Below are positions 11,601 through 26,100 of a stretch of DNA of 64,000 bases, in pieces. Where the stretch lies: NCBI GenBank assembly GCA_008711295.1, contig VUYV01000089.1, positions 3,300,960 to 3,364,959 on the forward strand. Direction: 5' to 3'. This DNA comes from Anarhynchus alexandrinus (taxonomy: Eukaryota > Chordata > Aves > Charadriiformes > Charadriidae). The stretch's first letter is position 1. Every line of letters begins with the position of its first letter. Below the pieces are notes generated by a model. The model had not been told where the DNA came from, did no database searches, and was given only the letters and a program-made list of their open reading frames with translations. Position numbers and translations under genes: made by a program.

Positions 11601-14600
11601 AGTAGCTTTTAAAATACAACAAATTTAAAACATTTGTACTTTGTAAATCCAGCCATTTCGATTAAACACAGTCATAAAATCTATTTATTTTGTTTAATGA
11701 AGCAAAATAATGAGATTTCATCTGTGAATAATGTTGTATATGAATAATAGTTTATTCTTACAAATATTTGGCAATACACAGGTAAAATAAATTTTACATT
11801 AGTATTCATGCCAGTGAACTAATTTGCTCATTATTTGCAGCAAGCAGAGAGAAAGGTGTAAACACAGTCAAAGCAAATGCAATTAAATTGAAAAATTGGG
11901 GGGAAATGTAGCATCAGTACACGTGCACTTAGGAAAAAAGTCTTAAAAGGTTATTTATTAAAAAAAAATATTTATTGACTGTCTTATATTCCCTTTATAA
12001 AATCAAAGGCATACCTATTCATCTGACTGCCACATCACTGTTTAATCTTTGATTTGAAGTGTGATTGTAAAGAGATGCATAAATTAGAAAAAATCTTCAG
12101 TGTCAATGTTATAAAATTTGAAGCTAGTTAAGAATGCTTGACTTAAAAAAGACCTGTCATGTTGTCCAAGACTTGCCCTCCAAAACAGAATGAGTCACAT
12201 GATGAAGTTGTCATACGCAGATCTGAAGAACTGAAATAATTGTTGAATAATAATTTGGAAAAAAAAAACAACACAGCAAACAAAGCTACTATAATCACTT
12301 TACTCTACAGGTCACTATTGTTAAATAAGACAAATTTGCAGCTTTATCAGAATATTTATGTAAGTCAAAAATTCGTCGTTTGACCAGCTCTATAACAAAG
12401 ATGGTTTATTTATAGTCTAGCAAAGGGGATGAAACTTAGAAAGAAGGTCTGTGTCTGTTTGATGGTTAAGAAGGGAAGCTGCAAATGTTTCATCATGAAA
12501 ATTATGCTCTGTTTAAAACCTTTAAATAAAAGGATTGGTAATTGCAATACTTGGGAAAAAAACTTAATTTATATACGTGTATATTTTTACAAGCCTTTTT
12601 TCTCTTAAACTCAAGTTAGTTATAGCATGTCTTGGCATTAACTAAGGTCTAACATCATCTCTCATTCTTACAAAGCCGGTTAGGATGAGAGAAAACTGGG
12701 GCAGCAGAAAGAGAAGTCCACCCCATCTGCATATTCAGGGGCTGAAGTCTCAGGAGATGGGGAAATCTGAAACACTGCAAATCCCAGTGTCCTGTCCATT
12801 GTCAGGATAGCACACTGTGAGAGTAGCTGGTCACTGTGGGACCGGTCTGGCAGCCAAGCAAGGTGTCTTCAGAAAGGTAGTCATGGAGACATCCTCCTAA
12901 ACAGATCAGGAATGACAGAGAAAACAGTTCAAGACTAGATGGGGGCCCGTGACTGGGAATAGGTGGATATATTCTGGTCTCCTGGCTAAAAACCATGAAA
13001 CTTTTAATTACCTTGGTATAACTGGCCCCCTTGGAAAAAAAGACTTAAGAGAGACAGCAACATATTCAACAGTTAGACAGAAGGACTGCTTCCTTTCAGG
13101 AAGGAGCTGTGGTTCCGAGAGACTAGATTTAAAGCAGTGTTTTATCTGAAAAATCAAGTATGGGATGATTTATGCCCTAAAACCATCACCTTTACTGGCA
13201 AGTGGCATATAAAGACAGCAAGTTATGTCTGGGTACTGCAGCACAATTCCGGCTCAGGAAGACCACCAACAAGCAATGCAGACCATGTGCCACTACACAA
13301 CATCTCACAATGTACCTGTGGTTTCTTGGGAAAGAACAGGTTCACCTTCCCACGGGGCAAGTCACAACTCTGTCAGATTTTTTTTACTATTGAATCTCTA
13401 ATGTAAAAATAACTTTGAGACATCACGCCCTTTTCACTCTCAAAAAACTACACACACCCCCAAAAGTCAAACTAGTGCTGCACACTAAGCAAAGGGCACA
13501 TGAAGGGAAAGCTAATTAAGTGGGTGAGGCAAGACCAGATTTGCTAATTATGTATCACCATACTTGCTGTACATTTGTTAATTGTTACCAGAACCATAAT
13601 AATTATGAACCCGTACTAGCAGCTTTGAATATTACTAGCAGTAGTGAAAAGGAAAGGATGTTATTAATGTTCCACAGAATCATGATGGGAAATTACTTAC
13701 TTGCCAGACAGTGCGCCATATGCTATCTTGAGCTGCTGATGAAATTTTCATGTGTATTTCTTGTAACAACTTCTAAAATGTCTTTCTTGGGTAGAATCTG
13801 AGATTTATAAATTCACACATATATAATAAAATGTAGGTGCACTTGAGTCTACTGTCCCTAGCTACATGCACACAATCGATTTTCACTTAATATGTCTTTA
13901 AAAGTGGATTGAAGGGTAACAAAGGAAGGGAAATATAGTGGTCCTACTGGTAAGTTAGCTCCATTTTTGTTTTCCTTGCTATAGAAATGGGTCTAAAATA
14001 GGCACTTAACCTTCCTTTCCTATAATCATCAGAGAACACTTCCTTCATATTTTTATTTATTTATTCTAGTACTTACAGAATAGAAAGACCATAATATCTC
14101 TGAAACCCTAATGGTACAGTGCAGAAAACACCAACTTGTACTTCATCCAGTTCTTTACAGAACACCATTACTGTAATATTTGAGCACTACAAGATCTCAT
14201 ATATATATTTATATCTATGAGGTAGTAAACTACTTTTACCATTTTATAAATGGAAAACTCAGTTCCACAGGAAAATATTTTCACACAAACAGTGTATGGA
14301 AGAGAAGGTATTTCCCCCTTTATCTCAGGATTTAAAACAAATTAAATGTTTCAGTGAATTGCACCCTAGAAAAGCTATTTGTTAGACTCCATTTCTTCTA
14401 ATAGCAGTTCTTACAGGACTATTTGCAAGTAAGGTATAAATCTAAGAGTAAGTTATGTAAATTCTTTTCCAAATGTGCGGTTTATCATTGCCTAGTGAAG
14501 AAGGAATGCAAACTCTGAGGGAAAAAAGAGCCAATTAATGAATGTGTCAGTAAAATGGCAGTTTTGATAACACTAATCATTGGGAATTACTTATGTTTGA

Positions 14601-16243
14601 ATGGGATCAGGAGGGAGTTCAAAACAAAAATAAAATTAAGGTTTGATCCAGGATATGCTTCTCAAAAGTCATAGGGAGAGAATCAGAAAATATTACAGTG
14701 TATGCTGATATTGTCACCCATTTAGCAAAATCCATAAATAGACAGTGACAAATATTGTGAGTAAAAGCCCTCTAGGTGTTATAGCTTGTCCTAAGAATAT
14801 TTATACTGCAGGTCCACCTGCACAGTTGTGCATCTTAAAATGCTATGTGTAACTGGGGGGAGAAGCATAGAATTTGATGCAGTAGTGTGTAGCCAAGTGG
14901 AGAAAGGGTAACAAAGATAAATGAGGCCAAGCACAAGAACTATGCAAAACTGAAGACAGATAAGGCAGGTAAGTCCTAACAAAAAGACAACGGCAAGAAT
15001 CTGTGCCAGAAAATGCAAGATTTCCTGAATGAGGGAAACAAAAGATGAATGGATCCTACTGACGCTCCAGTTTATTTATTTTTTGTATTTAATTAGTTTA
15101 TTTGGTATTTTTTACTCTTACATGTAGGGGCAAAATACAACATCAAAATATGTTTCTCCAGCTACTTTAGTCCTGGTGAAAGTCCTATTTCAGTCAAGGT
15201 CCTTTTTGCTTCATGTGGGTCACAAAGTAGCAACCATTCAAACAAGAGTAAAACATATAATGAATACAGAGAGTAATCTGTGATAGAAATTTCTGCTTTT
15301 TTCTATATATTTTTAACCTGGCGGTGTGTATGTTCATGTACATACTTGTGTGTGGCAGAAGGTGGCTGAGTCTGTACATGTAATGAAGGAGAACGGAAAA
15401 TAAAATGACAGAGATGCTTACACTATAAATCCTATAAAACTACTCTCTTGTGCCTGGACATAGAATAGTTTTACACCATAAAGAATTACTATGGTATAGC
15501 ATGAATCCTGCATTGTCTTCTTATTGTTAATATCATTACATTTACTGTAATATATGGTACAAATGTAAATAAAATTAGAGGCAAGAGTACTGAATCCATT
15601 TACAGTCAGGACTCAGACATTTTAAGACACAGCTTCTGATTTTAAGAATCTGTTGCTATCAACATCATTTAATGTTTGAATGTGTCAGAGGATTTCAAGA
15701 GGTCTAATTCTATGCTTTTCTTTTGCAGTCTGTGAAAAATGAATGCAAAGTATGTGAGATCGTGGTAATGGGATAGTGTTTCATTCCTCCATCTCCTAGC
15801 CAAAGGCAGAAGTGAAGAAGAATTAAGACCCTGTTATCACAGACAGCTCTGTCACCACTTACTAACCACTCTAATGTGAGATATCCCTAAGAAAGCTGGA
15901 AAAGCCGCAGTGAAGGGCGTTGGAATCAAATGTTGACAGAACTGGGGATAAGGGAAGAAAAAATATAGATACTTTACAGTTTCTCCTATGAATAGAGTAA
16001 CGAGAAGTGTGTATTAGGATATCTCGCTAAGATTGGTTTTACTAACTCAAAATTTACTGCATGGAGCATATTTTGTATCAAAAGCTTGAACTGCCCAAGG
16101 CTTAATCCCATTAGATGAAAGTTAGTTGAGACAGGTTCAAGCTCTATGGATTCATAACCAGTGTAAGACTCTCATGAAAGTCTTCTCATTTAAATTTGAG
16201 GATCAACACCATCTTTTAACATGATTCTGGTACTTCATTTGGG
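8677..16243. other. unannotated intergenic or intronic DNA
   Basis: About 7.6 kb without a recognisable gene or element. It is AT-rich with short low-complexity runs: T/G-rich 9790-9855, a short (AC)n at about 10797-10812, and T runs near 11270-11320. Open frames are below 100 codons and look random. Old repeats or conserved noncoding elements could be hidden here but cannot be seen by eye. Confidence 0.55.
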
Positions 16244-16795
16244 TGATGGGTTGACCTTGGCTGGCAGCTAACACCCTACCAAGCCACTCACTCACTTCCC
16301 CTGCAGCCAGGTGGGGAAGAGCACCAGAAGGGCAAAAGTGATAACAACTCACAGGTCTAGATAAAGACAGTTTAATAAGTGAAACAAAGCTTCATGTACA
16401 AGCACAGCAAAACAAGGCATTCATTCACTACATCCCATCAGCAGGTAGGTGTCCAACCCTTACCAGAAAAGCAAGGCCTCAGCAAGTGTAACAGTTACTT
16501 GGGAAGACAAATGCCTTAACTCCAAATGTCCACCCTTTCTCCTATCCCTCAGCTTTTATTCCTGAGCACGAGGTCATATGGTAGGGAATATCCTTTTGGT
16601 CAGTTGGGGTCAACTGTCCTGGCTGTGTCCCCTCCCAGCCTCTTGCCCACCCCTAGCCTTCTCGCTGAGACAAGCAGAGTGGGAAAAAGAAAAGGCCTTG
16701 ATAATGTGTGAGCACTGCTCAGCAATAGTTAAAACAATGTACTGTCAACACGGTATTGGTCACAAGTCCAAAACACAGCACCATACAGGCTCCAT
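16244..16795 (-). mobile_element. ERV LTR fragment (minus strand)
   Basis: The stretch from TGATGGGTTGACCTTGGCTGG to about 16795 resembles, in reverse orientation, the common avian ERVL-type LTR whose other copies start TGTCCTGG. On the minus strand an AATAAAAG TATA-like box lies at the complement of 16553-16560 and an ATTAAA poly(A)-type signal at the complement of 16371-16376, about 180 bp downstream, as expected for U3-R. The U3 start seems to be missing: the expected TGTCCTGG end is not found near 16795. Family assignment is from memory of avian LTR consensus features; the LTR call itself is moderately secure. Confidence 0.6.
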
Positions 16796-18349
16796 TTAAA
16801 CAGTGTTGTTGAATTTTCTGAGATTAGCATAAAAGTATTCATGTATAGGCTCTAATCTTTGAGAAATCCATGGTTTCAGTAAACTAAAATTTTGTTTTGG
16901 TAAATTTGTGACTTATTCTTTAACATTGCTGTAGCTTCAGCAGTATGTAAGGATCCTTGAGGAATATGAAGAGATAAGAACAGAAGTTAACTAGGGAGAT
17001 TTCTTAAATTTCGTTACAGTCTTGGCCTGGTATGTCAACATGCCACAATGACAGAGAATATATTAGCTCTGTAAAACTTATTCTGAGTGATCCAGAAAAA
17101 AAGGTATGATCCCTTCATTATTAAGGGCAGGGTTATCATGCTGCCTGGAAGTGATAAAGCTGTCATCATGCAACTCTGAAAGACACTATTTATTATCATA
17201 TGAAAATGAAGACTATGATGTGCCTTCAACTGTATAACAAAAGGATGCTTTTGAATCACATAGTTTCACAAAATTACCTTCTTGCTTGATTTCTTCCCTA
17301 TGCTTTCAACTCATATGTTTTTTCTACTTCAATAAATACACTAGGAAAACCAAAGATTTTATAAGAACCTTCTGTAGTGATAATGACTCCACTTGGAAAA
17401 TACTGCACTTCGGTATTAAAGGCTTATAAAGGACTAAAGCTGAGCGAGACAGAGAAAGAGATCTTGTTTAATGCAACTTTCCTGGAATTTTTAAAGCACA
17501 GAATTTTTACTCTTCTTGTAAACCCTTGGCAATGTTGATAATAAAGCAACATATGTCAGTGCACGTGAAGAGTTAATAGGACTCTGCTAGCTTGTCAGCG
17601 ACAATGAGAGATGCAGTCTAGACAAATGTCTAAGAGAAAGATGTGTGGGAAGGAGACTAAAGAGGGCTCAGTTGACATTCTGAGCTAGAGTTCATCAAAT
17701 TACTCCAGATCTTCTTCTCTTTTCCTCTATTTTTGCCTATCTGTCTTTACCCCCAAAACTAATTTCAGCTTGACTGTAATCAAGTTTAATTTTAACAACA
17801 CAGAAGACAATTATATCCTTGTGACTCAATCTCCTTTCACAAGCTGGCAGGAAAAACCTTCCCATCGAAGTGAGAAAGGTTTTGAAAATATTTCACAATT
17901 GCAATGCTGAATCAACACCAACATAATGTATTATGTTACTGTACAATAGCACTCCACATCACAGAGTATTTAAGCTTATGTTTGTTTTTTTTTCTTTTTC
18001 CTTCTATTTTTATAGGCAGACATACAGCAACACATTTTGGTCACTTGGATATTTTTTCTTTGCTCCATACCAAAATGATTTTTTACCCACTGTCATAGGG
18101 GAAAAAACAGTTTACACTGTTAACACAAACAGAAAGCAGATAATTGGATATGTGAGTGTGTGTTTATGGGTGGGCGAATGTCCAAAATTGAACTTTTGAA
18201 CTCTCAAGCAGAAGCCCACTACTTGTTGGCAGTGACAGATATGGGCTGTTTGTAAATTTTGGCAGGACATGGTCTAAACAAAAGTGGCATGTCCTGAATC
18301 CTCCAATTAATAGAGAGACATAAGACAGAACCACTAAGTAAGAGGCTGA
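16796..18349. other. unannotated AT-rich DNA
   Basis: No gene, RNA or repeat was recognised. Open frames are short and without domains. Confidence 0.55.
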
Positions 18350-18850
18350 TCATATGTTGTGTTTCAGCATATAGCCTGTTTAAACTGGGAAAACAGGAGA
18401 ATTGGGGATATGGAAAGAAAGACTTTCACTGAAAAGATTTCCTATAAAAGTGGTGTTGGAAAGAAAATGATACTGAAGAGAAGGAGAAGACCTTGGTTGG
18501 AGGAAAGATCCTGGAAGTGGGGTAAGATGCTAGAAATCAGGGAGCTATATGGAGCCAAAAAACAAGGGATGCACAGGGGCCTTGGCTGGCAGCACCCAAG
18601 ATTGGTCATGATGAGCAGCAACACAGCAGGAAACGACCCCATTTTCTCGATACCTTGCTGGACCAACAGCGACCTTTTTGTGGTGAAGGAGTGGTGAGAC
18701 CTAGGGAACATAACATTACACAGGAACAAGTAACTGAACACGTATGATAATCAAGCAGGGTAAAAGCTCTCATTGCCCTTATTCTTAAATAAACCCCAGT
18801 ATCAACATCCACTCTGGTCTGTAATTTACGCCGTCTCGCCTGTGACACTC
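18350..18850 (+). mobile_element. possible LTR or retroelement fragment
   Basis: A CTATAAAAG TATA-like sequence near 18440 is followed about 345 bp later by AATAAA (near 18787) and then a short GT-containing stretch ending ...CGCCTGTGACA near 18846, an order that suggests U3-R-U5. The segment is also less AT-rich than its surroundings. No matching terminal inverted repeat or target duplication could be fixed, so this is only a candidate. The 112-codon plus-strand frame at 18359-18697 has no recognisable domain. Confidence 0.3.
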
Positions 18851-21800
18851 ATCACTGATGGTCCCTTGTCTTTCCCTACTAATTTCCCAGTACCTGCAGT
18901 GTTTTTTTTTTTTTCTGGTAGGAAAATAGCAGCTGTGGCAGCAACCTGATCAGGCCTGTTTTCATCTGTTTGGCCCTGGCTCAATGCAATTCCTGGGACA
19001 GGTACCCCTTTCCTCTCCCTTTGGCCCTGTTTGAAGAAGTCCTTATGTTCTTTGTTGCAATCATGCCCTGGCCATTTGCCTACACCATTATCATATGATG
19101 TCACGTAGTTGTTACTATGAAGGAGGAGAGTGAAGTATGCAAAGGTAATTTTCCACATGATGATAAAAAAAATATTTTTTTTATTTTTATCCTGAAGTGA
19201 AAATATAATCCAGATTTTTTTTTTTGTTCCCAAGTGAAGGCCACATAGATGAAAACTATGAAATAATTTGTAGCAAATAACAAAACCCAGTATTTTAACA
19301 GACCATTTCTCTGAGCAATTTTTTTAACAATTCAGAAGTAGTGTCCTGGCATGTGTTTAAACAACATATACAGTACCTGTTCTGTGTAAATAGTCTAACT
19401 GGTTAAAGTTTCTGCTTTCAGCAATCTGACAGTGACCTTTCTTGCTAATATGTGTATGAAAAGGAAACATGGAAGGTACACATAGTGAAAAATAACTTTA
19501 AAATTCAAACTAATCTGCTAAACATCTTTTTTTACATTCTATACACATAGAAGGTAAAATCAACTGATATGACCTTGTGAGACTCCTATTTTTTCACAGT
19601 ACATTTATATAAAGCCAATACTTAAATTGCATGGCATATCACACTGGGAACATCATAAAACTTATTAGCAAAAACATCTAAAATGAGGTGAGTAGCTTTG
19701 TTTTTCTGTTTTCAGATGAACTCAACACCGTAATAATACCAGGCTGACTTTCTGCAGAAATTTCAGGGTTCTGCATCATGGAGCCAGCAGGCTGCAACAA
19801 GAACCAAGTACACAGAGTGCAAATTTTAGGTTCTATTTTGTACACAAGTATCTGCCAATACTATTTCCTCATCCAGCTTTACCACCTGGGACATTCGCAG
19901 TGGGGAAAAGTAGAGTCTGTGGGTACATCTGCATGGCAGGCCACAAAGCCTGGTGACATAGGGTGAAGGTCTCTGGTTAGTGTCGCCTCCAGATATCTTG
20001 CTTCTGTGGCTCGAGCTTGCTAGACTGGAACAGTTCAGGTACAGTTCCAAAAACAGTGTAGTCTGCACAATATTCATATCCTTATTTTGGTGTTTTCACT
20101 TCAGTGCTGCACCTAAGGAAAAAAGCAAAGTTCATTCTTTGTGGCTCAAGCCATACAGAGAAACTAAAAAAGACAGAGGAAATAAATACACGCATGCAGA
20201 GTCACTCTGAGTTTTGGGTCCCAGAAGACTGCTCATTTCAAAGATACCTGTTTCTTCAGATAGCCTGACAGCCTGTCCTCAAATTAAACTGCAGCTCATA
20301 TGATAAATACTTCTAGGAACTTGCAATCATGACCATTCTTTTTCACAATAGTTATATAAAGCAATAACTGCAATGATCATTTCCACCTGCACACTGTCTC
20401 TGGCACCAAATGATTTAGTTTAAAGTAGCTAATCCAGCACGCATTGATTTAAAGTGAAGTGCCATCACACTCATCTAGCTCATTTCGTCCAGAAAAGCAG
20501 TGCACATTATTTGGAGAGATCGATGTCAGAAGGTGACTTTGACCCTAAAGCTGTCTGTAGTCTTAATGTCCACACTGACCGTCATCTATTAGCAGTAGTT
20601 TATAACATCCAACAGCAGCCTAGGCGCGAGGGGTAAGTAAGATAAAAAATATTGAAATATCTAATTATAACCCATCCTTTAATGACATAAATGTGGATTC
20701 TGTGCCTATGCAACTTCTGAAATGAAGGGTTATTATATGAATAGCCAATATTTGAATGCTTTTTGTGATTTTTATAAATCTGAAGATAAAGCTACAGATG
20801 TGAAGTTCTCGTACTTACAAAATGGCATTTAGGCAGAAGCTAGATAATACCAAGCAAAAAATAATATGTTGGTGGGATGGTATTAAAAACTTGAAAAATT
20901 TAGCTCCTTCAAAGTAAATTACAAATCTCCTTAAAATGTTATAAAACATATATACAAACTTATTCAACTAGTTGGTCTTTATTCCTTCACCAAAGACTAT
21001 AAACAACATCAAACTGTAAAATTTACTAAAAAGGTATTGTTAAAACTCCTCTGCACATGCATTTGTCAAAACAGTGAGACAAACATTATAATGTATATTT
21101 GGTTTCTACATAGAATTAGGGATGAGAAAGAAAATGATGGTCTATGTATGTATTAGAAGTTCAAAGAAATGCTCATTAAGGCTTTTTTGATTTTGAAAAG
21201 ACTGTTGATAAAACCCAATATGTCAGATTAATACATATTTTTGAATACATAATGGTGACTTATGAAATATGCAGCTAATGAAAAAAATGTGTACTTGGGG
21301 AGAAAGCAGCAATGCAAACAGATTGTGGAGCTGCTAAACATTGTAACATCAAGAGAGATGTATGCCAAAGTTGAATACTTTATCTCTAAACTATTCAACA
21401 CAGATGCAGAAAGTATAACAATCTGCAGGAGAATCAGGAACTTTGTAAATGAGACATTTGAATGAATGAAGAGAATTATTAACAACACAGTGTGTGCTGG
21501 TGACCTTGTTTGAATATCATTGGCTGGAGCAGAATTCAGGAATTTACTCTGAACAATATCAGCAAGGATTGCAGAAGAATAAAAAATGTTAAGGAAACCA
21601 TGGCAACAACATGAAAAAAAATGCCAACTCAATAAAAACAAGAATAGAAACTCCCACATCTTGCTGGACTGACTGACTAAGTCTCACCATTCAAGGAATT
21701 TTATGACAGACAGGAAGATAATAAAATAAAATGGTAAAAACATAAGAAAAATAAATTGTTGACTCTCAAAAAGCTCCACAGCATAGAAAATTTTATTTCC

Positions 21801-23040
21801 ACATCTGTTTAAGATTACCATTGACCTTCTTGTATGCTTGTGAAGACTGGAACTGGTTAAAGAAAAATGAGAAGATTTGAAGATTCTTCTAACAGTTGTA
21901 GAACTGTTCTCTAGCTACCTATGTGAAAAACAAATCTGTGTGGAAAACTAAAATGAAAGCTTTGATTCCTGAGGACTAAGTATCCTAATGTATTACTTAG
22001 AATCTAAATATGTTATAGTTTCCCACACCTTTCCCACAAACAACTTCTTCGTCTGTGGATAACAATTACCTGTCATTTTCTTTCTTATCCATGACTGCTC
22101 ATGACCTTATCATCTTTTCTTGTCATCCACCTCTTCTCTCCAGGTTTGTTTCTCCTCCACCTTTTGTTTCAAATTGTCTCATCAATTAATATAATCAGGT
22201 TAAAGTGAGCAATTGTGATCAACTTGAACATAGCTTGAAGACTACTGATTCTGTTTTAAATCTTTTCTGCTGCTGAAATATTTCTATCTATCATCTCAAT
22301 TGTACTCCTTTTGGATGTCACTGCTCTTGTTATCTCTACTCTCTCTCCTCCTACTGATGCCCTTACCAAAATGCTTTCTCAGAAACCATGAGAATCTTTG
22401 TTGACAGTTCTATGATGTGGTCTTTGAAATGCTGTATTAAAAATAGAATTAAGATTTATCTTATTACAGCTACTGATTCAGAAAGGTTTGGATTTGGTTT
22501 TGAGGTTTTTGTTTTGTTTTGTTTTGTTTTCTTTTGTTTTGCTTTGCTTTGTTTGTTTTGTTTGGGTTTAATTTGTTTATTTACTTATTAAGGTGAAAAG
22601 CAGTTTTCCCATCAAAACTCTTCAAAGGAGAGTTCTCCACCTGCCTCCACAGTCCTAAACTTGCTGTCCAGTGCTGCCACAGAAATCTCTCCTCCTTTCC
22701 ATTTGATATTTTCCCTATATATTACTACTACTTAATAAGAATATAGACCATTTGAAAATTGTCCTATTTATTTGTGTAGCTCCACTCATCTGAAGGGTAC
22801 TCATGTCTAAATAAATCAGTATTTTCTTCAAATTGAAGTTCAGGCTAAAATCTTTAGATAACTTAAATGTCATTAGTACCATGTTCATACAGTCAAAAAA
22901 CCTACAGTGACTAGCATAACACAGACCTGTTCTCACTCAGCCTTCAGTTTTCCATAAAAATTCAGTCAATGAATACTGATTGTAACTATCCTTATTGTAA
23001 TTTGTAGTTAGACACAGCCATAACTACTGTGAATAGCAGT
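18851..23040. other. unannotated AT-rich DNA
   Basis: No gene or element was recognised. A 67-codon plus-strand frame (21262-21465) and a 143-codon minus-strand frame opposite it (21228-21659) have no familiar motif and no supporting context. Confidence 0.55.
22505..22565. repeat. (TTTTG)n-like simple repeat
   Basis: About 60 bases of GTTTT/CTTTT/GCTTT pentamers, an imperfect pentanucleotide microsatellite. Confidence 0.85.
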
Positions 23041-23150
23041 TCATAGAATCATAGAATTGTCTAGGTTGGAAAAGACCCCTGGGATCATCGAGTCCAACCA
23101 TCTACCCTACTCTACAAAGTTCTCCCCTACACCATATCCAAACCATTTAA
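23041..23150 (-). mobile_element. CR1 LINE 3' tail fragment
   Basis: The segment begins with ATAGAATCATAGAATTG, the reverse complement of the CR1 terminal octamer repeats, followed by GGTTGGAAAAGACCC and GAGTCCAACCAT of the conserved CR1 3' UTR. Only about 110 bp is clear, so this is a heavily 5'-truncated copy. Confidence 0.88.
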
Positions 23151-26100
23151 AGAGGCACAGTGGTTAATTAGTTGAGTTTATCAATATGGTGAGTCTGAGA
23201 GCCACAATTTTCCAGTTTTTGTTGGTCCCAATGAAACCTTAAGCTTGGATATTTTCAGGCACAGTTTCATTTGTACTAGCCTGTTTGCCTGAAACTGTAG
23301 GAGCTGAGAAAATGCTTCTTCTCCATTTGCTAAAGCTAGGTGAAGAATAGTCCTTGCACCAACAGCAGTTTTTATTAATGATTCAGGTAAAAATCAGCAT
23401 CATTAGATTGAAAAGTACAGCTGGCTTCATCTTACTGAAGAAATAAGGGGGGAATACTTATTCAGACTATTTTAGATACAGTACATTGAACCAAAAAAAA
23501 AGTCCTATTGCAAAGTCAGATACAAATCAGTGTTTTAATATTAAACTATTTTCATCTGAACTTCTGTAGTTGAACACAATTATTGCCTTATTATTCAGTA
23601 TGTTCAATTTATGCAATGAATAGATTGGCTTCATGAAGAATGAATCAGGAAATGAAATTTAAGTACGGGAGAAAATAATCTTACTCCAAATTAAAACAGC
23701 TATTCAAGTACTTCTTTGCAAAACCAAAGACATCTGGGATGGGTTTTCTTGTCCTCTATAGTGAGTTAAGTAAGACAGTAAAAAGAATCTCGCCAAATAA
23801 AAGTGGAAAAAATCAGGAGCAAATTTGAAATACCTGTTACCAGAACTGATTCCGTGGTATAATTCACACTTGTTCAATTTCTAAAAGGCTAACGTGAGGT
23901 TCTGGTCACCTTGTCTTTCAACATGGTGCTTATTGTAAGGAACTACTCTGTAGTCTCTAAAGGTAGACCCAAAAATTAGGAGGGAGCAGTTCAGTGTTCT
24001 ATATATAATAAGTGAGTAATTTTATTTTTTTTTTGTATGGCTTTCTCTGTAATGAAAATGGGGAAAACTCATGAGTGATTTTAAAATGTGATTCTTTGTA
24101 TGCAAACAAAGTCTGCTTTTATTTAAATATCACACATTGTTCAAGCTGATGTTTCCTTTAGTTTGATATTGCCAAAATTGATGGGATTGAAACATTATAC
24201 TGGTCTGTTCCTAAATACAGGCAACTCCTAAATTTATATTTGCATGTTGATTCCCAAAGCTTTCTAATGCAATAACCAAACAAATTAATGTGTATATGGG
24301 AAAAAAATACCAAAAAAGGGGGTTACACAAATTAGTTTAAAAACCCTATAAGCCAGGTATTATTTTTTTATCTACATTTTTCAGGCATGAGGTGGAGTGA
24401 CCAAGGACCAGAATTTTCCAAGTGATCAACAGTGTATTATCTCCTGCAAATGATTCTTCCTGTAGATTAATACACAGTTTCTGACTAAATGGGAAACTTT
24501 AATTTAGTTGAAATACCAAATTCAGGGCACAAACCACAAAAATTGCATTAAAGTTGCAGTCACTATGAGACTATACTAAAATTCATGATAAAATGAAAAT
24601 AATTTTACAGGCAATGAGTCATTAAATTATTTTAATTTTCATCCACTAATGTAGCAAAAAAAGGTCTGAGGCAGATGGATTTTGCAGGTATTGAAAAAGT
24701 TTAAAAGCACACAGAATTCAGGCATAAAGGTTGTGGGGGAGAAAAATAAGAAACTAAGGTAAAATAACTTGGAAGACCAGAGAGAAAAGAAACAAAGCAA
24801 ATAAACAAACGGAAATGCTAGATTTTAAACACTGGCAATATCCTACCAATGAAGTAATACGTTGAATTGTTAAGAAATAGCACCAGCCAAGAAATACAGT
24901 TCAGTTTTTTGGGGAGAGGTGTCTGTCATGAAAATTTATTTTGTCTTCTTTCTTTTATTCCCAGTTAAAGCAATGTTGACTTGGGATTGAGATGATTTTT
25001 GCAAACTTCTGCAAGCATTTATGTTAGGTGTATCAAAAGTTGATAAAATCTTTTCACTTCTTTCTAAAGAAGGCATTTCCCTTGCGGGTTCTTGTTTATG
25101 GAATTAAATTGAAATACCTTATTCCCTTGTGCTCCCTTTACATGTTTTGAATAATACAGTAAAATCTCACACATTCTGCAATGCCCAGAAAACAAGGTTA
25201 AATACAGAATCCTTCAGTTATGTTTTATAGTAAATTAAAAGGGAAACATCAGATGGATGAAGTTCCATGCTCATGCAAAGGGAAACCTCTTGACAATGTT
25301 TTTATTGGCCTCTCTGTTTTGAGGTCTGAATGGCTTTAGAGCATTGGCTGTTTTCAGTATTTTGTAGGCACTCCCTTCTCCCCACCTCAGCCAGAAGCTG
25401 CTGTAATATAATGTACTTACACGATACCATTTGCAGCTCAGACATTCTTGTTTGCTACTTTTTAACCATTCTAATCATGAGAGACTTTTGGTGAATTATC
25501 TCATTCAACCCCCTGAAACTTTATTTCAGAAACGTAAGACCTATGATGTGGTCTGCTCCTTTGCGATTTGATTTTTCTTCCCCTGCAAGTAAAGAAAATG
25601 ATCAGGTGAGAGGCCAGACAAAGACCAATTGTCTGGGGGAGAGCAGGAAGATACTGTCCAGAAGACACAGCTACAAAATGGCCACTTTAGGCTTGACACT
25701 ACTTCTCTCTAAAATGCAAAAATAGAAAACAGAAGCTAACAGGATGAAAAGAATCTTATAAGACATTGTATGAGATTGTTGTATGAGATGATTACGAATG
25801 TGACTAAAATACTGCCTATGGTCTTTTTCATACTAGAGATTCATATAATCATGCCAGATCTTCTGCATTTTTATTTGCTTTTATTTTTTTCCTGTAGTAT
25901 AATGAAGTCAAATTTAAAAACATAAGCAGTTTCCAGTATTTAAAATTAATGAACACAGTTTTACTGCATTTCTGCATATTAAGAAATTCATACCAAGCCG
26001 TATAACTTTTATGCACAACAAATCCACACCTATATGTTTTTCTTTTGATATAATAATTAAGAGAAAATATTAACATCAAGTTAATACTAAGAAAAATACA

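Noticed and set aside
18359..18741. Opposed 112- and 99-codon frames as small genes
   Set aside because: They overlap each other in an LTR-like segment and carry no known motif.
21228..21659. 143-codon minus-strand hydrophobic frame as a membrane protein
   Set aside because: The hydrophobicity comes from T-rich antisense composition. There are no homologous features and a competing frame runs on the other strand.
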